Origin: an uncultured Vicinamibacterales bacterium
GTDB lineage: Bacteria; Acidobacteriota; Vicinamibacteria; Vicinamibacterales; UBA8438
Length of the DNA: 64,000 bases
Reading direction: 5' to 3'
NCBI GenBank assembly: GCA_958295905.1
Contig: OY282382.1
Coordinates: forward strand, 5,018,910-5,082,909
Shown here: in pieces, positions 58,158 through 64,000 of the stretch
Layout of the letters: every line of letters starts with the position of its first letter
Numbering within the stretch: the first letter of the stretch is position 1
Position numbers and translations under genes: made by a program
Notes under the pieces: model-generated
What the model was told of the DNA's origin: nothing
Seen by the model: only the letters and a program-made list of their open reading frames with translations
Databases searched by the model: none

Positions 58158-59204
58158 ATGCGCAGGCAATCCCTCGTAGCGGCGGCGGCGGCGGCGGCGG
58201 TCATGGCGACGGCGTCCGCGGCCGCAGCGGGACAGGCCCCCGACGGCTGGACGGCGCCGCGGACGGCGGACGGTCGACCCGATCTGAGCGGTGTCTGGGC
58301 AAGCGACTCGGCGACGCCGCTCGAACGGCCGGAATCGCTGGGCGGCCGGGCGTTCCTCACCGACGAGGAAGTGGCGGCGCTGGCCGCGCACGCGAACGAG
58401 TACTCCGCCGTCGGGGGTGATGCGGTGTTCGGCGAGACGCCGTTCCGGCGCGCCCTCGCCGCCCTGGCGGAGCCCGCCGAGGACGGACAGGCCGCCCGGC
58501 CGGCCCGGCGCCGGTCGACGGGAAGCTACAACCAGTTCTGGATGAGCGGCCGCTGGTTCGAGAACCGCACGTCGCTGATCGTCGATCCGCCCAACGGGCG
58601 GCGGCCGGCCCGGACCCCCGAGGCGGAGGAGCGCGACAGGCGGCGGCGGGCGGCCCGCAACGCGCCGGCGCCGGACCGACGGCCGACCCTCGCGGAAGAG
58701 GTCGCCCGCATCGATCCCGCCATTCGCTGCCGCGGCGGCGGGGCGCTGTTGAGCGGGCGGGGCTACAACAGCACCTACCAAGTCTTCCAGAGCACCGACT
58801 ACGTCGGCATTCAGATCGAGATGCACCACGACACGCGACTCATCCCCATCGGCGATGCGGCGCCGGATCTGGTCGGCCCGCCGACGGCCATGGGCAGTTC
58901 GCGCGGCCGCTGGGAGGGAGACACGCTGGTGGTCGAGACCACCAACCTGTCGCGGGGCGTCGGAGGCTCGACGTCCGACGTGCGGATCACCGAGCGGTTC
59001 ACCCGGGTCGGCCCCGAGCGGCTGCAATACGAGTACACCCTGGACGATCCGTCCACCTGGACGCGGCCGTGGACCGCCCGCGTTTTCATGCGCCCGAGCC
59101 CCGGCACCGGCATCCTCTACGAGTTCGCCTGCCACGAAGGGAACTATGCGATCGAGCACGCGCTGCGCAACGAGCGGTATCTCGAGGCGCAGGCGAGCCA
59201 GTAG
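58158..59204 (+). CDS. secreted protein of an acidobacterial 'DGRPDLSGVW' family, unknown
   Basis: 348 residues. A signal peptide ('LVAAAAAAAVMATASAAAAG') is followed by 'WTAPRTADGRPDLSGVWASDSATPLERP', an opening seen in many secreted Acidobacteriota proteins. Later segments include 'VFQSTDYVGIQIEMHHDTRLIPI', 'SRGRWEGDTLVVETTNLSRG' and 'TERFTRVGPERLQYEYTLDDPSTWTRPW'. The fold and function are not known. ATG 58158 has GGAGAGGCGGAG upstream. Confidence 0.82.
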   Translation: MRRQSLVAAAAAAAVMATASAAAAGQAPDGWTAPRTADGRPDLSGVWASDSATPLERPESLGGRAFLTDEEVAALAAHANEYSAVGGDAVFGETPFRRALAALAEPAEDGQAARPARRRSTGSYNQFWMSGRWFENRTSLIVDPPNGRRPARTPEAEERDRRRRAARNAPAPDRRPTLAEEVARIDPAIRCRGGGALLSGRGYNSTYQVFQSTDYVGIQIEMHHDTRLIPIGDAAPDLVGPPTAMGSSRGRWEGDTLVVETTNLSRGVGGSTSDVRITERFTRVGPERLQYEYTLDDPSTWTRPWTARVFMRPSPGTGILYEFACHEGNYAIEHALRNERYLEAQASQ

Positions 59205-59241
59205 GGACGGCCCCGGCGGCGCCGCTTGCCGCCCGGCCGAC

Positions 59242-59286
59242 CCGCCGGGAGTCTGCGCCGTCGCTGCGGCCGCAGACTCCCGGCGG
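59242..59286. terminator. 16-bp perfect hairpin after the secreted-protein gene
   Basis: CCGCCGGGAGTCTGCG (59242-59257) pairs with CGCAGACTCCCGGCGG (59271-59286) around 13 nt. No U-tract. It contains the GGAGTCTGCG motif seen in other intergenic hairpins. Confidence 0.6.
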
Positions 59287-59312
59287 CCGCGTTCGCCGAC
59301 CCGATACGGGTT

Positions 59313-59485
59313 GGGTGCGCATCAAGACAGCGAACGCCGCCGTTGGAGGTATCCGGCGCGGCCGGCCGAGGCGCCCATCGCGCCGAAGCCCGAAGGCCGG
59401 TTCGGAGGGTTCGAGGCCGAGAACGGATCGAAATCGCCAATCCGGCAGCGACAGGGCGGTCGTCTCGAAATCTGACGCGCACCCC
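59313..59485 (-). mobile_element. MITE-B copy 2 (inverted, diverged)
   Basis: The reverse complement aligns over its whole length with 36525-36707, including the ends GGGTGCGCATCA and TGACGCGCACCCC. The terminal repeats are now imperfect and no target duplication remains. A MITE-A element is inserted at its right end. Confidence 0.8.
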
Positions 59486-59490
59486 GGCGG

Positions 59491-59664
59491 CAGGACCATC
59501 CCACACTCCGCCACCGCCGTGCGCAGGCGGAATCGTGGCGGGTCCTGAGGCTCTGGACGTGCGGAATCGTGGGTCTCACGCGGCGCCGGCCCGCCGGCAA
59601 GACGGTGGCGACCCCTCGAATCGGGGGGCGAGCCGTCACGTGCAGTCAGCGTGGGACGCCCCCG
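59491..59664 (+). mobile_element. MITE-A copy 5, intact with 9-bp target duplication
   Basis: 174 bp from CAGGACCATCCCACACT to AGCGTGGGACGCCCCCG. Flanked by CCCCGGCGG at 59482-59490 and 59665-59673. The left duplication includes the last four bases of MITE-B copy 2, so the insertion is nested. Confidence 0.88.
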
Positions 59665-59715
59665 CCCCGGCGGCCCCGGCGGTTCCGGTCGTTTCCCCTG
59701 ACCGATTCTCCGTGC

Positions 59716-59783
59716 TATAGTTGACCGGTTACGTTCGCGGTAGTGACTCCGAGTGGGCGTTGGCGGCCCACTTTTTGTTTTTC
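59716..59783 (+). promoter_or_regulatory. promoter and intrinsic attenuator of rimP-nusA-infB
   Basis: A -10-like TATAGT (59716-59721) is followed by AGTGGGC (59752-59758), which pairs with GCCCACT (59766-59772), then TTTTTGTTTTT. A full terminator 14 bp before the rimP start fits NusA-dependent autoregulation by attenuation, known for this operon in enterobacteria. Confidence 0.7.
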
Positions 59784-59796
59784 CGGACGGATCATC

Positions 59797-60300
59797 GTGG
59801 GACCTTCCAGGTCGGCGGCTGACCGGATCGGCCAGATCCGTTCGGTCGCGGAGCGGGTCGCGCACAGCCACGGGCTCGTTCTGTTCGACCTGCAGTTTCG
59901 CCGCGAATCGATCGGCTGGGTTTTGCGCATCGTCATCGACCGCCTCCCGTCGCCGCAGGCCCGCGCAGAGCACGGCGACAGCGTGACCGTGAGCGACTGC
60001 GAGGCGGTGAGTGTTGACGTCAGCGCGATTCTCGATGTCGAGGCGACCTTCGACCACGCGTACACGCTCGAGGTGTCGTCGCCCGGACTCGACCGGCCCT
60101 TGCGGCATCTCGACGATTTCGCGCGGTTCGTCGGCCGGCGGGCCAGGATCGTGACGTCCGAACCGGTCGACGGACAGCGCTTCGTCGCGGGACGGATCGC
60201 AGCGGTCCGCGGCCGGACGATCGTGATCGAGGCCGGCGGGACGACGCGTCTGGTTCCCGAGGCTGCTGTCGCGCGGGCCCGCCTCGAAGTCGAGTTGTAG
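59797..60300 (+). CDS. rimP: ribosome maturation factor RimP
   Basis: 167 residues from the GTG at 59797. 'VAERVAHSHGLVLFDLQFRRESIGWVLRIVIDR' and 'VSVDVSAILDVEATFDHAYTLEVSSPGLDRPL' are the RimP alpha/beta core ('EVSSPGxDRPL' is diagnostic), followed by the C-terminal SH3-like domain. Assists 30S subunit assembly. First gene of the conserved rimP-nusA-infB operon, behind an attenuator. Confidence 0.93.
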   Translation: MGPSRSAADRIGQIRSVAERVAHSHGLVLFDLQFRRESIGWVLRIVIDRLPSPQARAEHGDSVTVSDCEAVSVDVSAILDVEATFDHAYTLEVSSPGLDRPLRHLDDFARFVGRRARIVTSEPVDGQRFVAGRIAAVRGRTIVIEAGGTTRLVPEAAVARARLEVEL

Positions 60301-60460
60301 CCCGTCGCGCGACCGGGGGCGGTTGCTTGCGGCGGAGCTTTCGCGCCACGGGCCCGGTCACGCTGACCGGCGTCGCCGCGGCCGGCGTTTCGGGGCCGCG
60401 GCCGCATGACTGTCGCCCGATTGACGTCGCGACCCGCCGGGGCCGTCGCAGGGAAATGCC

Positions 60461-61882
<1,422 letters not shown>

Positions 61883-62068
61883 CCCGGGAGCGCCCGTGGC
61901 GCCCCGGGCCGCACGGAGACCGGCCGGGGCGGCGTTCCACGCGGGATGCGGCGCCGAACGCGGCGGGAGGCACGGGCGGCGACAGGAATGGCCCCAACCG
62001 CCCGCACCCATCCCGGATGGGGGGGCGGTGAACGGGAACGCGCGGACACCGAAGACAGAGGATAGACG

Positions 62069-64000
62069 TTGGCCACGATCCGGATTTACAAGGTCGCCGA
62101 AGTGCTCGGGATTCCGAGCCAGGAAGTGATCGACCTCCTTGCGCGAGCGCATGGCATCGAAGTCAAGAGTGCGTCGAGCACCATCGAAGAGATCGTCGCC
62201 CGGGAGTTCGCCAAGCGTATCGCCCGTGAGCGCAATCTGAACCTGCCGGGGGGGCGCCTGTTCTCTTCGTCGTCGGCCTCACCGAGCCGCAAGGGAGCCA
62301 AGGCGCCGGAACCGGCCCTGCGGCCGAGGCTGGGTCCACCGCGGCTGGTGAAGCGCGTCACCCCGCCGCCGGCGGCCGCCGACTCGGGGGAGAGCCCGCC
62401 GCCGCCCCCCGCGGCGCGGCTGCAGCCCGGCGTTTCCGACACGGCCGGGACCCGGCCGGCGGCGGCATCGTCGGCAACCTTCGCACCGGCAGCCGCGGCC
62501 CCGGGCCGGCCGGCCGAGACCGTCGCGCCCGCGCCAACCCCGACCCCGGTCGTCGTCGCGCCCGCGGCGCCCGAGACGTCAACGGTGCCGGTCGCGGCGA
62601 CGGTGACGGCCGATGCGACGGTGACGGCCCAAGCAACGGCGCCGGCCCAAGCGACGACAGCGGCCCAAGCGACGACGGCCGATGCGGCGACGGCTGAAAC
62701 GACGGCGACGGCCGGTGCGGCCGACGCGCCGACGGGTCCGGCCGCGACTGCGCCCCGGATGAAGCCGGCCGCCTCGACCGCAGCAACGGCGGCGCCAGCC
62801 GCAACGGCCGCGAAGGCCGCACCGTCGGCACCAGCCGCAACGGCCGCAAAGACCGCAACGGCGACTCCAACCGCAGCGGCGGCTCAAGCCGCAGCGGCCG
62901 CGCCAAGCGCACCGGCGGCGGCGACGGCGGCTACCCGGCCGGCGCCGCCGCCCGCCAAGGCGCCGGAAACGCCGGTCCCGCGAGCCGCGGTCGCGAAATC
63001 GCCGCCGGCGCCGCCGCCGCCGACCTCGGTCAGCCCGGTGAAGCCGACCGGCCGGCTGGTGCCCTCGACGATGAGGCTCCGCGTCGAGGAGCAGGCCCCG
63101 CCCCTGGTGCCGAAGACCATTTCACCGCCGCCGGCGCCGAAGGCCCCGCCGGGTCCGACCCGACGACCGTCCCCGCCGGGGGCGGCCCGCCCGACGGCTC
63201 CGCCCCGTCCGCGCCCCGGATCGCGGCCGATAGCGCCGGCTCCGCCGCGGCCGACCGCGCCGCTGGGTGGACCGCGGCCGTTGCCGACGCAACCGGTTCG
63301 CGCGCCGGGAGCCAGACCCGCCGCGCCCGCCGTCGGCTATCGACCCGCGTATCGTCCGCCGCCGCGACCGCCCGGTGGGCGAAAACGGCGGCCGCCGCGT
63401 CCGTCGGCGCCGTTCACCCCCGCGCCGCCGCCGCCGGTCACGCGCACGATCTCGTTGGCCGAAGGCATGACGGTCAAGGATCTTGCGGAAAAACTGGACC
63501 TGCGCGCCAAGGACGTCCTCAAGAAGCTGATCGAGCGGCGGTTGATGATGACCATCAACACGACGCTGGACACCGAGACCGCGACCATGGTGGCGCGGGA
63601 GTTCGGCGCCGACGTCGAAATGCGCTCCTTCGAAGAGGAGATGCTGGAGGTCGAATCGACCGCCGCCCTGGAAGGGGATCTTTCCCCGCGGGCGCCGGTC
63701 ATCACCGTGATGGGCCACGTCGACCACGGCAAGACGACCCTGCTGGACGCGATTCGCGACTCGCGGGTCGCCGAGCGGGAAGCCGGCGGCATCACCCAGC
63801 ACATCGGCGCCTATTCGGTGGAGATCAACAAGCGGAAGATCGTCTTCCTCGACACGCCCGGACACGAAGCGTTCACCCTGATGCGGGCGCGCGGCGCGCG
63901 GGTCACCGACATCGTCGTCCTCGTCGTGGCCGCCGACGACGGCGTCATGCCCCAGACGCGGGAGGCGATCGACCACGCCAAGGCCGCCGACGTCCCCCTC
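62069..64000 (+). CDS. infB: translation initiation factor IF-2, 3'-truncated by the window
   Basis: 644 codons visible. The start is TTG 62069 ('[24 protein letters not shown]'), with AGAGGA 6 nt upstream; no ATG/GTG would include the conserved N-terminal domain. Residues ~75-450 are a low-complexity Ala/Pro/Thr linker with imperfect '[16 protein letters not shown]' units. Then come the IF2N domain ('[28 protein letters not shown]') and the G domain: G1 'GHVDHGKTT' (~549), '[10 protein letters not shown]', and G3 'DTPGHEAF'. It delivers fMet-tRNA to the 30S subunit. The C-terminal domains lie outside the window. Confidence 0.95.
   Translation, partial: MATIRIYKVAEVLGIPSQEVIDLLARAHGIEVKSASSTIEEIVAREFAKRIARERNLNLPGGRLFSSSSASPSRKGAKAPEPALRPRLGPPRLVKRVTPPPAAADSGESPPPPPAARLQPGVSDTAGTRPAAASSATFAPAAAAPGRPAETVAPAPTPTPVVVAPAAPETSTVPVAATVTADATVTAQATAPAQATTAAQATTADAATAETTATAGAADAPTGPAATAPRMKPAASTAATAAPAATAAKAAPSAPAATAAKTATATPTAAAAQAAAAAPSAPAAATAATRPAPPPAKAPETPVPRAAVAKSPPAPPPPTSVSPVKPTGRLVPSTMRLRVEEQAPPLVPKTISPPPAPKAPPGPTRRPSPPGAARPTAPPRPRPGSRPIAPAPPRPTAPLGGPRPLPTQPVRAPGARPAAPAVGYRPAYRPPPRPPGGRKRRPPRPSAPFTPAPPPPVTRTISLAEGMTVKDLAEKLDLRAKDVLKKLIERRLMMTINTTLDTETATMVAREFGADVEMRSFEEEMLEVESTAALEGDLSPRAPVITVMGHVDHGKTTLLDAIRDSRVAEREAGGITQHIGAYSVEINKRKIVFLDTPGHEAFTLMRARGARVTDIVVLVVAADDGVMPQTREAIDHAKAADVPL

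Larger units (their letters stand above)
59205..59796. other. repeat-filled intergenic region before rimP
   Basis: 592 bp without a gene. In order it holds a 16-bp perfect hairpin (59242-59286), MITE-B copy 2 (59313-59485), MITE-A copy 5 (59491-59664), a -10-like TATAGT (59716-59721) and the rimP attenuator (59752-59783). Confidence 0.7.

Noticed and set aside
58158-59204. Annotation of the secreted protein as a named enzyme
   Set aside because: The 'DGRPDLSGVW' opening is common in exported acidobacterial proteins, but no catalytic motif is visible.

Overview
The window is very G+C-rich (near 70% by eye) and tightly coded on both strands. The gene complement points to Acidobacteriota, probably the class Vicinamibacteria (subgroup 6): a PQQ-dependent dehydrogenase, a secreted DUF1684 protein, a secreted 'DGRPDLSGVW' protein, a GatCA amidotransferase alongside AsnRS, a P-II/GlnD/adenylylatable GlnA nitrogen circuit, and stand-alone AAA-DUF4143 and Fic genes. 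The taxonomy is inferred from family content; no rRNA or tRNA gene was seen.

Layout. 1-5.4 kb: a frameshifted MscS/MscK channel cut by the window edge, an AAA/DUF4143 ATPase, an ArsC-type phosphatase and a rhomboid protease. 5.8-13.1 kb: a nitrogen cluster, all on +, in the order glnK, amt, TorF-like porin, glnD, glnA, with a good sigma-54 promoter before glnK and an intrinsic terminator after glnA. 13.2-20.4 kb: carboxylate uptake and catabolism (methylmalonate-semialdehyde dehydrogenase, OFA-type MFS carrier, AtoE-type transporter, L-lactate permease). 20.8-26.1 kb (minus): chalcone-isomerase-like protein, lgt, pepF, and an unrecognised pair made of a membrane-anchored PLD-like protein and a small membrane protein. 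26.4-34 kb: acnA, an unknown coiled-coil membrane protein, an AMMECR1/MEMO (amrA/amrB) operon, a decayed antitoxin/PIN pair and DUF1684. 34-46 kb: PQQ dehydrogenase, gatC-gatA, rpoZ, ymdB-xseA-xseB-ispA-tlyA-nadK and a VOC protein. 46-57.8 kb: a lipoprotein candidate, an M24 peptidase, degP, a MidA-type methyltransferase, CYTH, MurU-like and AmgK-like proteins, asnS, an MBL hydrolase and Fic. 58-64 kb: a secreted protein, then rimP-nusA-infB behind an intrinsic attenuator; infB starts at TTG and runs off the window.

The least expected content lies between genes. One family of about 173 bp elements (terminal inverted repeats ending in CATCCCACGCT) has three intact copies, each with a 9- or 11-bp target duplication, plus two decayed copies. 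A second family of about 183 bp has a copy with perfect 13-bp inverted repeats and a 7-bp target duplication. These are non-autonomous, MITE-like elements, and one pair is nested. Separately, several junctions between same-strand genes (lgt/CHI, pepF/lgt, MBL/fic, and the pepF leader) carry tandem duplications covering the upstream stop codon and/or the downstream leader. A hairpin-bearing leader of about 60 bp is shared by degP and an unrelated secreted-protein gene. Several genes have a -10-like hexamer 7-8 nt before a start codon that lacks a Shine-Dalgarno sequence, which suggests leaderless mRNAs.
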